A DNA stretch of 64,000 nucleotides from Orientallactaga sibirica (taxonomy: Eukaryota > Chordata > Mammalia > Rodentia > Dipodidae): NCBI GenBank assembly GCA_036365145.1, contig JAEOAD010000031.1, positions 9,210,001-9,274,000 of the forward strand, read 5' to 3'. Below the pieces are notes generated by a model. It made no database searches and had not been told where the DNA came from. It worked only from the letters and a program-made list of their open reading frames with translations. Shown piece after piece: positions 23,291 to 33,445 of this stretch. The number at the start of each line of letters is the position of its first letter. Position 1 is the first letter of the stretch. Both the position numbers and the translations under genes were made by a program.

Positions 23291-23640
23291 GTTTTTTTTT
23301 TTTTTTTTTTTTTTTTTGGTATGTGTAAACATTCCTGTATGTTTGCAGGTGCTCATGTATGAGTGTGGGTGTGGAGGCCAGAGGTTGACATCAGATGTCT
23401 TTCTCAATCATTGTCCTTATTGATATAAGATCTGTCACTTGAACCTAGCTCAGAGATTCAGCTAAGTCCAGCCAACCAGCTTGTGCAGAGATACCACCTC
23501 TGTCTCCCAGCCTTGGGAATACAGGTGAGCTTCCGCATTCTACCTGGCATTTCCATGCATGCTAGGAGTCCAAGCTCAGGTCCTCATGCTTTCACAGAAA
23601 GTGCTTTCCTTGAGATATCTCTTTGAAACACTCAGTAATG
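23291..23640 (-). mobile_element. B4/RSINE1-type chimeric SINE, antisense
   Basis: T-run, then 'gtgggtgtggaggccagagg', 'ctctgtctcccagccttggg', 'ctcaggtcctcatgctttca': the order of an antisense B4. Confidence 0.65.
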
Positions 23641-23966
23641 ATTTGATATTCTAATTTTCCAACCCATTTCCACTGTTGGTTTATCAAGTGTGTCTAATTT
23701 TAATTTAATTTTATGATGGTTAATTTATAATGTAAAACATTCATCTTTAAGTTATTACATGTAACCTTAAACAATATAATACATATTATATAATATAAAA
23801 AACTTACAATAGAATGCTTATATATTTCCCAGATGTATTGTTTTGCTATTGTCATACATTTTTAGATTTCATATGATGTCTCTTGTAAACCTCAGCAGAT
23901 TTCATTATTATTTTTACTTCAAGTGATAAAATATTCTTGAAGTAAATCTCAAGGTAGGAAAACTCT

Positions 23967-24130
23967 AGGTGAGATCTTTCATGCCTACAATCTCAACACT
24001 TTGAATGCTGAGACAGAAGAATTTTTATTATTTTTTATTTTATTTTTTTAGAGAAGGATTTTTAAATACCAGGTCTGTTTGAGATACATTGTGAGTTCCA
24101 GACTAGCCTGTCTCAACAAAAACAGGGAAA
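23967..24130 (+). mobile_element. Old B1 SINE relic
   Basis: 'tcatgcctacaatctcaaca', 'tgctgagacagaagaatttt' and 'ccagactagcctgtctcaac' outline a diverged sense B1 with a T-rich insert in its middle. Confidence 0.5.
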
Positions 24131-24185
24131 GGGAGAATAAAAGGAGGAACAAAGGGAGGAAGGAATTAAGGAAGAGAGAGGGTGC

Positions 24186-24214
24186 ATACATACATACACA
24201 CACACACACACACA
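24186..24214. repeat. (ATAC)n/(CA)n microsatellite
   Basis: A short ATAC stretch passing into about 9 CA units. Confidence 0.95.
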
Positions 24215-24239
24215 TATGCAATCTAAGTTCTCATGTGAC

Positions 24240-24784
24240 ATCATTTTTCTTCTGTTTGAAGAACCTTGTAAAACATCCCATGTACCTCCATATATTGGTG
24301 ATGTTTTCTCTCAACTTTTGTTTTTAGAAGATTTTCATTTCATGTACTTTATTTAAGACCAGTTTTAATCTGCAGAATTTGGTCTTCGTGGATTTTTTTT
24401 GTCTTTAAATACTTCTAGAATGCTGATCTTTTATTATCTGTTTTGCTTTGTTTCTGAAAAATATCTATGTTCATTTTTTTAAATACCAAAGCATTCTTTT
24501 ACTGCATTCTTTTATATTTTTTCAGTGAGATTTGTTCAATTTCTTCAACTAATGGATAAGTAGTATCAGAAATTAAATTTGGTTCTTGCCATTTTTATTT
24601 GATATTTTCCTTTTATCCGATTCTTTTACTAGACTCCCGTTGAGCATGTTTCGGGTGGGCAGTGTCCCTAGCCACTTCTGTGGAGTTCAGGGTTTTCAGG
24701 TCCACCCTCACAGTGCTTCTTGTCAGCTTGTCTCAGTCTGCTTTCAAACTTGCTTGGTCATCCTATGTAATGGATTTTTCAATG
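24240..24784. other. Unassigned, possibly ancient antisense L1
   Basis: T-rich sequence upstream of clearer antisense L1. 'agtgagatttgttcaatttc' and 'tcgggtgggcagtgtccc' fit an old L1 loosely. No gene seen. Confidence 0.3.
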
Positions 24785-24794
24785 CCAATATTGT

Positions 24795-25004
24795 GCTTTT
24801 TATGTTTACATTTGTATTTATTTATTTGACAGAGAGAAAGAGGGAGCAAGAGAATGGGTGCACCAGGGCCTCCAGCCACTGCAAACAAACTCCAGACGCA
24901 TGTGCCTCATTGTGCATCTGGCTAACATGGGTCCTGGGGAATCAAACCTGGGTCCTTTGGCTTTTGTAGGCAAATGTCTTAACTGGTAAGCCATCCCTCC
25001 AGCC
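24795..25004 (-). mobile_element. B2-like SINE, antisense
   Basis: 'ttatttgacagagagaaaga', 'caaactccagacgcatgtgc', 'ggtaagccatccctccagcc'. Target-site duplication 'ccaatattgt' at 24785-24794 and 25005-25014. Confidence 0.92.
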
Positions 25005-25444
25005 CCAATATTGTATTTTTAAACCATAACTTTTATGAAATCAATTATGCATTCATTTTCTTATCTCCTCATAATTCTTGTAATATTTTTGAACTTATTG
25101 AAAATAATTTTTTTCCAGTGTCCAGCCCTAGCATCAACAAGGGGTGAGATGACGAAGTTGGGATGAACGGGAGAGGTGAAAACAAAACGAAACTTACGAC
25201 ATGTTGGTACAAGCTGACAGGTCGGGCTTCAGCAGCAAGCCATTTGACTCTCTCTTACTCATTCTCTCTCTCATTCATTCTCACTCACTCACTCATTCGT
25301 TCTCTCTCTCATTCACTCTCTCATTCATTCTCTCTTCTTGTTTTTCTTTTTCATTTTCTTTTTCTTCTTCTCTTTCATTCTCGCTCTCTCTGGCTTTTTT
25401 CTCTTGCTCGCTCTGCTGTGCTATCGCTGCTTTTTGCCACAAAA

Positions 25445-25460
25445 CCTCAGTCTTTTATTT
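25445..25460 (-). promoter_or_regulatory. TATA-like box of the LTR
   Basis: The minus strand reads AAATAAAAGACTGAGG. It lies between the duplicated U3 block and the GA-rich U5-side region, where a retroviral TATA box or poly(A) signal is expected. Which of the two it was cannot be decided from sequence alone. Confidence 0.4.
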
Positions 25461-25535
25461 TTCTCGTACAAGGAAATAGGATTCAAAAGGAAAAAGGCAA
25501 AAACAAAAGTGTCCAAATTTGACATGCATTCATAA

Positions 25536-25735
25536 TCTTTGAAATTACAAGTATATAATATTTCTAGGAAAGTTAGCCCAATCCCTTACAATCATTATGA
25601 GCAAGCACTGTTAACCATTAGCTGTGAAAACATCTTCTTTAAAATCACAAATACATAATGTTTCCAGGAAAATTAACCCCATCCCTTACCATCTTTATGA
25701 GCAAACACTGTTAACCATTAACTGTGAAAAACACC
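25536..25735 (-). repeat. Exact 100-bp-period tandem duplication in U3
   Basis: Units 25,536-25,635 and 25,636-25,735 align without gaps ('aggaaa(g/a)ttagccc' pairs with 'aggaaaattaacccc', then 'atccctta', then 'cactgttaaccatta'). Each contains a GTTAACCATTA(A/G)C palindrome-like site (25,610-25,622 and 25,710-25,722) close to the HNF1 consensus. Its place just upstream of the TATA-like box is typical of retroviral enhancer repeats. Confidence 0.9.
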
Positions 25736-26058
25736 TTTGAAAAACACCTTGACCAATTCTTTTTTGAATAATGGGGCACTAGTTTCTTGTGGTTTCTTTT
25801 TCATTCTTTGTTAAATGTTGATCCTGTTTTCAGTTGCAAGTTAGCAAAGGTGAGAGACAGATTGGCTAGAACAGGTGCCTATTATTCAATTACAGTTAAC
25901 TCAATAAGTCTTTCTTTTCCTTTCTGCAAGCAATACTTTATAACTTAATCATTACATCCAACTTGCATTTGCTAAGTGTATGCCTGAATTAAGTCTTTAT
26001 GAAGTTGTATTTTCTCATCTTTTGGAAAAACAGTCATAGGGTCTCAAATCCCTAACAG

Positions 26059-26576
26059 CTAAATAATAAAACCTAACTCATCAGCCCATTTTCCTCTGTA
26101 GTCTCTCCTGTCCCAGATCCTAAGTCTCACTCTCCCACTCTTAGGGTCACACTGATATTGACCACCTGGAGGAAGCAAGCTTTTAGGATCAAATCTATGC
26201 CCCTTGTGAGTAGCCTGAGGGGGCTCCCACCGTTTATTGTTGTTGTAATAAACCCATTGTTTTCCATTCCTTTTTTTTTGTTTGATCTGGGAACACATCT
26301 CCTATTGTCTACATAATATTATTCCACAAAATCACCTCATCAGAAGCTGGCAGTATGTCTAATTCCTGGGAGTCATGGCTGGCCTGCAAATCATTCACAG
26401 AAGAGAAGATAAGGAGAGAAAACAGAAAGATCAAGGCAACAAACATGAGCTGTATAGTTGAAAGAAGTAGATGTCCTTGCCAAGCTAAATGAGCCGAGGA
26501 GACCATGGGTCGGATCCGTGTCAAGGAATGCACTGGGTCTCAACTCAGGCTTTTTGGAGTTTGCCGTCCCTGGCAT
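26059..26576 (-). pseudogene. Broken sag-like reading frame inside the LTR
   Basis: Seen: an ATG at 26,576-26,574 overlaps the polypurine tract/U3 junction, and its frame (starting M-P) stays open to 26,391. A hydrophobic stretch of about 14 residues (26,446-26,400) lies in a second frame that stops at 26,309. A third frame, entered after an A9 run near 26,271-26,279, encodes a segment with RW, then P, T, G, P, LP, G and Y in that order, and stops at 26,059. Known: the mouse mammary tumour virus LTR encodes a type II membrane superantigen starting at this position, with a hydrophobic anchor and a conserved C-terminal half. Inferred: a decayed relative with at least two frame breaks, shorter than the ~320-residue family protein. 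Chance resemblance cannot be excluded without a profile search. Confidence 0.5.
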
Positions 26577-26592
26577 CTCCCCCTTTCTGTTT
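26576..26592 (-). other. Retroviral polypurine tract
   Basis: The minus strand reads AAACAGAAAGGGGGAGA immediately before the LTR start TGCC. Such a tract primes plus-strand DNA synthesis in retroviruses and always abuts the 3' LTR. Confidence 0.7.
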
Positions 26593-26688
26593 AAGTTGAA
26601 TGAGCCAGAGGAGACCACGGGGTCGAATCCTTGTCAGGTGACCCACTGGGTCTCAACTCAGGCTTTTTGGAGCATGCCATTCCCAGCA
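26593..26688 (-). mobile_element. Partial second LTR start (first 96 bp)
   Basis: Aligned with 26,482-26,575 at a fixed 113-bp offset: both contain 'cactgggtctcaactcaggc' then 'tttttggag', and both start TGC on the minus strand. This looks like the beginning of a 5' LTR joined to the tract and 3' LTR by deletion of the provirus interior. Confidence 0.65.
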
Positions 26689-27560
26689 ATTTTAAAAGTA
26701 TTTGTCTGTTACTTCTGTCAGTTGGTTATGTTGTTTATGTTTCTAATGTTTTTCTTTTTTTTTTTTTTTTTTTCCTTCTGGTAATGGCTCACATTTTGCT
26801 ATATCTCCACTCATATAGGAGTTTTATTAAAGGAATAATATTATGAATCTTATGTTGTTGAGTGTTTCCATTTTGTTGCCTACCTTTCTGGAGGGTTGAC
26901 TTTTTCTTCTTTCCTTCCCTCCTCCCTTCTTTTGTTTTCCTTCCTTCTTTTGATCTTTCTGTCACTCCCTTCCTTCCTCCATATCCCTCTCTGTCTCCTA
27001 GGAATTAAACCCAATGCTTTGCACAAGATAACCATCTGTTGTATCACTGTGCCATGCTCCTAATCTCTATGATGTATTTTGACAAAGAGGTGGATCACTG
27101 GTGGATTGTAGGCCCATGTTTTAGTTTTTCTATTGTACATGCTTAGCCATAGGGCAGTTTAGTCCTACTACAGATAGAAATCTACTGGGATACCACCCAA
27201 AACTCAACATGTCAACAATATATTTCACTTTGGCTGTTAAGAACTTGAATGTGTCGCAGCCCTGTGGGAACTTGGAAATTCTCCTCCGCTTTCCTGGCAA
27301 ATTATTCTCTTTTGGTATAGTGAAATATCACCTGTGATTGTAGAGACTGGTATTGCCAGAGACCCAAAGGGAACCCTACATATTTCTAGGGTTGTGGCTC
27401 TGAGTAGTCCTTCCTCTGGTTTTCAGTCTTCACAAATTCTGGTTACATCAGCCCTTCCAAGAGTTTTTGTCTTTCTCTCATTATCCAAACTTCTGGGCTC
27501 TGATTTGATCCCTTCTTTCTTTGGTGTAGTTAGGTAATTGGCTTAATGAAGAAAACTGGC
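26689..27560 (-). mobile_element. Ancient L1 5' region, antisense
   Basis: 'aaaagtatttgtctgttact', 'cttatgttgttgagtgtttc' and 'cagccctgtgggaacttgga' follow the order of an ancient mammalian L1 read antisense. T-rich tracts (26,754-26,774) and a pyrimidine-rich stretch (26,899-27,000) interrupt it. A weak ID-like remnant may lie at 26,995-27,065. Confidence 0.5.
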
Positions 27561-27599
27561 ATGATGTTGTAGAGGAAGGAGGACCTTTATTTCTCCTCT

Positions 27600-27934
27600 C
27601 GGGAATCACACTCTTGTACTACCTCTTGTTCTTTCTAAAAATCATTTATCTTCCTCTCCCTTCTTTGACTCATTCTTTTTGTAGTAAGTCAGTTTGGATC
27701 TTTTATCATCTTGTTTTATGTCTTCTTTTAAAGATACTTAATAGGTACCATGGGCATTACAATTAAATATGAAATTGATACCAATTGAGTTTGATGACAG
27801 ACAAATTCAGCATTCATGCCTGTTCTTATGTAACATCCACTCTCCTAGATTATATTGTTTGCATAATTTTTTTATATTCATATATAACACATGACTTAAT
27901 GTAGGTATATGTAGTCTTATGGACTCTTTTATAT

Positions 27935-27973
<39 letters not shown>

Positions 27974-29050
27974 TTGTTCTTGTTTTTGAGGTAGGGTCTC
28001 ACTCTAGCTTAGGCTGACCTGGAATTTACTATGTAGTCTCGGGGTGACCTTGAACTCTTGGCAATCCTCCTACCTCTGCCTCCCTAGTGCTGGGAGTGCG
28101 CCACCATGCCCTGCTTTTATGGACGCTTTTAAATTACACAGAAATCACAACATCTGTGCATCTAGTTAGCTTTATGGCTCTGTATTCCTGCCTAGTGTCC
28201 TTGCCTTTCAGTCCACTAGCAGTTATTACAGGTTAGGAACAAACATTCTTGGTTTCTTTATTTTCTTCTAGAAATGTCTTAGTTTCTCTATTTTGAAAGA
28301 TAGTTGCCAGCTATAGAATTAGTAATGGTACTTTTAATTGTACTTTTGGTCCTTAAAAAAGGCTATTCTACTTCCTTGTATTGTTTGGTTTCTCTTTTTG
28401 CTTTTCTTTTGTAAATGTGATTAGAATGTGTCTTTCTTGATGGTCACTTTTCTTGTTGTTTTTATCCTTGAAACTCACTAGGATTCTTGAATGAAAATAT
28501 GTATCTTCCATCAAATTGTAACAGTAGGCTATTAATTTTGCACATACTTTTCAGTTTTTTCTTATGTATATGTTACTAGGCAGAATGGTGCCCTACAGTT
28601 CCTATATATCTATTCATTTATTTTGACTCTTTTTCATTCTTTTGTTCTTCAAACCAACTAATTTCAGTATATATATATTTTTTTCTTCACTTACACTTTT
28701 TTTTCCTACTTGCCCAAATCTACAATTGGTGCCTTCTGGAGCATTATTCAATTCAGTTATTATACATTTATCTCCTTTTCTGTTTTATGTATTTTTATGC
28801 TTTCTACCTCTTTACTGATACTCTCTATGTACATGTATTTATTCTGCTAACTTTTTACTCTCTGTACACATATTGCTTTGTGCTTGAAATTCATTAAAGA
28901 CACTTGATTTAAATTATGTGTCCAGTAAGTCAATATATGTTACTTCTCATGGAGAATTGCTGTAAATTTCTTCTGACTTGATTATGGGTACTTGTTTCTT
29001 TTCATGCTTCCTAACTGGGAGGGTGTACTTCAGGCAGGAGATTTGAATAT
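27600..29050 (-). mobile_element. Ancient L1 5' region, antisense, split by a B1
   Basis: 'ttttgaaagatagttgccag', 'tctttcttgatggtcacttt', 'tatctccttttctgttttat', 'tgtccagtaagtcaatatat' and 'aggagatttgaatattgtag' occur in the order of an ancient antisense L1. The open frames here are not coding. Confidence 0.55.
27932..28116 (-). mobile_element. B1 SINE, antisense, with ATTT-expanded tail
   Basis: An (ATTT)n stretch (27,933-27,975) is the expanded tail; then 'gaggtagggtctcactctag' and 'ctgacctggaatttactatg', with a small deletion near the head. Target-site duplication 'ttatggac(t/g)ctttta' at 27917-27931 and 28117-28131. Confidence 0.93.
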
Positions 29051-29179
29051 TGTAGATAAGAAGTTCTGGCAATCAAATTCTTCCCTCTCTCTGGATCTAT
29101 TGCAATTACTTACTATTGGCTGAAGTATTTTGGTTAGAAATTTTGTTGAACTTTTTTTGTAAAGTGTATTTTCTATCTT

Positions 29180-29350
29180 TTTGTCCCTTTTAACTGACAC
29201 ATGATTGTAAATATTCATAATGTATAGGTAATAATTCAATACATGTATACAACATGTAATAAAGAAATCTATATACATTTCTATGTACTTATATGTATAT
29301 AATCTTTTCTTGTTTTGAGATTTCAAACTCCTCTCTTATTCTTTAGTTGA
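29180..29350 (-). mobile_element. L1 3' UTR fragment, antisense
   Basis: 'acatgattgtaaatattcat', 'atacatgtatacaacatgta' and 'aaactcctctcttattcttt' follow the order of an old mammalian L1 3' UTR. Confidence 0.5.
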
Positions 29351-29639
29351 AAATTTTATGTACTTTTTTCTTGTATAGTTAGCATATGAAGTTTATATTA
29401 GTTTATTTTGTGGTCAGCTAGCCTATTCATAGTATTTTATTCATCAAGATTTTACCATTCAAAAAAGAAAATAATTGAAAACTCAATGAGAAAGAAGAAA
29501 AAAAACAAAGGAGTAAATTTATAGTAAGATTCATTTATAGTCTTTGCAGTTTAATTGTGAATGTGGCACTCATTCATAAGTTTACCTTAGCCTTAATATC
29601 CTGCCTGATGTAAGCCAAGCTTGGCCTATCAATTACCTT

Positions 29640-29995
29640 CTCTTTTCTGGGATAAAATACATCACCACAAACAGCTTATGGGAGGGAAAGGGTTTAATTT
29701 GGCTTACAATCTCAAAGGGAAGTTCCACCATAGAGGAGAAAACATGGCAGAGCACAGGCTGGGTATCACATCTTGCCCCACATCAGCTAGAAGGTAGCAA
29801 AAAGCAAGAGTGAGTGCATTATGAACATCTAATGAGCTTGACTAATAAACCTCAAGGTTCACCCCTATAACACACTTCCTCCAAGAAGTCCTACCTACCC
29901 AGGGCACAACCATCTTCCCAAATTGCAACCAACTGGGTACCAGTATTCAAAACACATGAGTGTATGGAAGATATCACATTCAAAACACCACACTT
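29640..29995 (-). mobile_element. MaLR (ORR1-like) LTR, antisense
   Basis: 'agggaaagggtttaatttgg', 'aagttccaccatagaggaga', 'cccctataacacacttcctc' and the end 'tcacattcaaaacaccacac'. Noncoding LTR, about 355 bp. Confidence 0.65.
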
Positions 29996-30090
29996 GAGTT
30001 CTTAATTCTCACATGAGTAAATTGCTGTTGTGAGTTCTGTGGGTGGTTAACTTCTTGAGTACACACAAGTGCTTTGGAGTGCCACATTTA

Positions 30091-30110
30091 AAAACAAACA
30101 AACAAACAAA
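30091..30110. repeat. (AAAC)n microsatellite
   Basis: Five AAAC units. Confidence 0.9.
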
Positions 30111-30329
30111 GAAGAATAAAATCAGCCTTTCTTTTCAACATTTTCTCCTAGACTTTTCACCTTTTCCCATATGCCTCTAAAATATTTTTTTTTATTTGCT
30201 GCAGACAGATAGATTGTTCATTTTCTTTACAATGTCTTTATGGAATGTTTGTTGTTTGTCAACTCTGAAAGAATTCCAGATCTGAAAAATTAAAGACAAA
30301 CAAGTTGAGACACTTCTTCAGAGACCATC

Positions 30330-30713
30330 TGTGGTAGTTTGAATATATGGCCCCCAATATATTCAGTGTTTTATTAGTTTATAGTTTGTATATGCAGCCA
30401 CCTTGCTAGAGGCAATGTCATTGGGCGGATCTTAAGATGTGATGGTGGGTTTGAGATTCTATTGTAAAGATATGCAAAGTGTTCCCAGTTGGAGTTCCTG
30501 AAGTGTGCTGTGACTTTTGGCTGTAGCTTTGTTCTGTGTGCTGTGTGGCTGGTGGCTTTTCTCTCTCTGCTTGGTCCTGTGAAGGCAGGCCAGCTTCTTC
30601 TGCCATTATGGAACTTCCCCTGGATCTGTAAGCTTCAATAAATAATATCCCTTCCTCCATAACTGTGCCTGGTCTGGAAGTTCTTCTCAGTGAACTTGAA
30701 GCTGTCTGCTACA
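30330..30713 (+). mobile_element. MaLR (ORR1-like) solo LTR, complete
   Basis: It starts TGTGGTAGTTTGAATA and ends CTGCTACA, the TG...CA form of an LTR, 384 bp, with an AATAAA signal inside 'gcttcaataaataatatccc'. Five-base flanks 'ccatc' and 'gcatc' are a near-match to the duplication expected for this class. Open frames here are incidental. Confidence 0.75.
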
Positions 30714-30719
30714 GCATCC

Positions 30720-32935
30720 AACAACCAGACCAGGCAAACATAATTTTCTGCATATATGGTCTATTGTTATTCAACCAGATCTGTATGTAGGACTGGGAAT
30801 GAGAGGTGAAACCTTCAATATCAAGCTGCAGATGTCAATTTCAGGAGGGAATAGAACTAGAGCAAGTAAAATCATTGCACACCTTACTCTCATTTTAAAT
30901 GATCTTTTTCTTAAATAAATGTTGATTTAGTAACTTTAATTCTCTTAGTTTTTCCCAAAGTTCTAACAAAGTTGGCTTTAATAATCATGATTCATTTTTC
31001 CATGTTTATTCCAAGAGGATGAGATGATGAAACTGCCTAAACCATGTTGGCTGGCATCACTGGTCTCATTTATTTCCTGAGATGTCCCTAGAGGAAAGGA
31101 AGAAGGAACCTGAGATAAAATTGAGAAGGAAATTCCTATATTTCTCTCCTACTTGCCAAATGCACTTTGCAACAAGAGAAAAGATGGGCTTCCATAAACA
31201 CAATAGTGAAAAGTCAGATAAAACTATCCTGAAATGATTTATAGAAATGTTTTAAGTATTCATAAATAGCTTTTGTTGGCTTCTGATATCTCACAATTAT
31301 AATTGGAAAAAAGTACCTTTATTTTTACCTATAATATAAGAATGTGCCTGACTAACTTACTTGTTTTGAGTCTTAAGTAAGTATTTGGCCTAGAAAGGGT
31401 CATCATTCATCCATGCAACATATAATCTCTTCATATATTATGTAGTTTATGTTATATACATAAAACTGAAAAATCACAATATTATGTAAAGTACATAGTA
31501 TATTACATTACATTAAATTTATATATTTATATATGTTAATATATATCTTTATGCTGTGGTTTAAATATATTTTATTTTATTCACTGTGGTATATATCAGT
31601 AAATAAATTACATAATGGCATTTTAATGACATTTTAATAGTGAAAACACTTTCAACATATAAATAAATATACTCAAAAAATATTTATTATAAACATATAT
31701 CATGCAATGCAAAAATATACATTATCTGGTGTGTTAATTAAAAACTTAAGTAGAAGTGAAGGAAATTTGCATAAGTGATGCCAAGAGGAGTAGTTATAAC
31801 TTTAAGAAAATGATAAGGAGGGTCTATTAAGAGGGTTCACATGAAGGATATGAATGCAGTGGAGGAAGTATGCAAAGGCCACTCTATGAAGGAGGTCAGT
31901 CAGTATGCGTGCTCTACGATGGGAAAATACTTGGCTTATGTGAGGCAGAATGATGGATCCTGTGCAGATAGACAAAGAAGAATCCTTAGAAACGACATCA
32001 GAATGTAACTTAGAAGCCAGACCCTAAAGGGAATTTTGGATAATTTTGGATAACTTACTCTGATTGATATTTTACTCAAGGACTATATGAATATTTTAAA
32101 GTGATATAATTTGAATTGTTTTCAATAGAATTATTCTGTCTGCTTTGTTAAAAATAAGCTTCATGTAAAAAGGACATAAACACAGGTTTTGCCTATTGCC
32201 TTCTAGGTAAATGATCCTGTTTCTTTGCTCTTTTATGTATAATTATGCAGAATATGTTCACATTTTGCATGTAAGTCCCCTACATTCTGATGAATGACAT
32301 CTATTGCTCTAAGTTTCAGGGCAGTGGATATCAATGTCATTTCATGATCTTTTGGCTTCCATTGTAGTATGAGCAAGATTTATTGTCACTGGTCATGGCT
32401 CAATCAGGTTCAAAGTGATTTTGAACTTGAGGCAACAATTTCCATTACTTGTTAAGATTCTTTCAATTATAAACTATTTAATAAAAACAAAAAATCTCTT
32501 GATGTTTACAGTTATATTTCATTGAGGCCAAGAGCACAAATGAAGGCACACCTTATAAGGTTCTAGAATCAAAATCTGAAAAGCCATTTGTCCCATACAC
32601 CAACTTCTTTGGAAAACGAACAGTATTGGCCCACCTTGGGTCAAGGCTATCATGATATTTTTCACCCATTATGTCCAAATGGATAGTCACATGTGAAAAG
32701 ATGGCCAAGTGTGGCCCCCTAGTGGAAGCAAAGAGGGTGTTTCTGAAAGAGGGAATAGTTCAAGTTCTACAGTTAGTATACAGAAATCTTATTTTCCATA
32801 GAACATATATTCTTTCTGACTATTTCTTGTTAAAAGTTCAAAAGATTAACTCATGCATGCAGCTGCTATTATGTGGTCTAAGCCACTCATGGTTTACTGA
32901 ACACAGCCTAGTCCAAACAATGCAATATACACATT
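30720..32935. other. AT-rich sequence, no gene or repeat recognised
   Basis: About 2.2 kb, with very AT-rich blocks at 31,430-31,740. A 93-codon open frame at 32,671-32,952 shows no motif and overlaps the adjoining SINE tail, so it is not called. Confidence 0.35.
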
Positions 32936-32937
32936 GT

Positions 32938-33135
32938 TTTTTTAATATTTAGTGAGTTATTGTGTGTATTGGGGGAAGGAGTATATGGGCATGCCCGGGC
33001 CTCTTAATACTGTTGATGAACTGCAAACACATGCACCACTTTGTGCATCTGGCTTTACATAGGTATTGGGGAATCAAACTTTGGCCAGCTGACTTTGAAA
33101 GTAAGTGCCTTGAACTGGGGAGCCATTTCCCAGTT
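32938..33135 (-). mobile_element. Diverged B2-like SINE, antisense
   Basis: 'gatgaactgcaaacacatgc', 'ctttgtgcatctggctttac', 'gccttgaactggggagccat'. Confidence 0.75.
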
Positions 33136-33249
33136 CAATTGCTGAATCATCCCCCCAGCATATGGGGTTTAGATTTTGAATATTAATTTAAAGAGAAGAA
33201 TAGACACTACTTCATTCACATTTTGATTTGCAACATGCCTGGATATAGT

Positions 33250-33395
33250 GCATAAAATGAAAAAGTAGGAGGGGGTCTTGTAGGAAAGGGGTTAACTGTA
33301 GTGGGAGAGAGAAAGATGATACTTAAGGAAGGGGTAAATATGACCACAATACAATGTATTATATACATGCATGAAATTTTGAAAGAGTTCTAACA
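33250..33395 (+). mobile_element. Short L1 3' end fragment
   Basis: 'aggggttaactgtagtggga' and 'caatgtattatatacatgca', 'gaaattttgaaagag' fit the extreme 3' end of a rodent L1; similar to 34,940-35,015. Confidence 0.4.
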
Positions 33396-33414
33396 TGGAA
33401 AGCTGTGATGGCTT

Positions 33415-33445
33415 CACAATCCTATGGATATATCATAGGATTGTG
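33415..33445. repeat. Perfect inverted repeat, 12-bp arms
   Basis: Arms CACAATCCTATG (33,415-33,426) and CATAGGATTGTG (33,434-33,445) around a 7-base loop. Confidence 0.95.

Larger units (their letters stand above)
25119..26575 (-). mobile_element. Long betaretrovirus (ERVK)-type LTR, antisense
   Basis: About 1.46 kb read on the minus strand. It begins TGCC directly after a polypurine tract and ends GGACA at 25,119. U3 carries a broken sag-like frame (26,059-26,576), a 100-bp tandem duplication and a promoter-like box; a GA-rich run and a C/T-rich U5-like end follow. A U3 over 1 kb with an internal frame is known from mouse mammary tumour virus-like betaretroviruses, whereas most rodent LTRs are 300-500 bp. 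No gag, pol or env was found in the window. The outer flanks read as ancient L1 on the right side, and I could not find a convincing 6-bp duplication. Confidence 0.65.

Noticed and set aside
25200..25460. Reading the LTR as a plus-strand IAP-like LTR because of its CT-rich block
   Set aside because: The polypurine tract, U3-edge ATG and promoter-like box all agree on the minus strand, and no plus-strand poly(A) signal fits.
25163..25522. 119-codon serine/leucine-rich frame
   Set aside because: Produced by the CT-rich tract inside the LTR on the opposite strand to its other features.
26458..26784. 108-codon plus-strand frame with two similar halves
   Set aside because: The repeat is the duplicated LTR start read on the wrong strand; the end is a T run.
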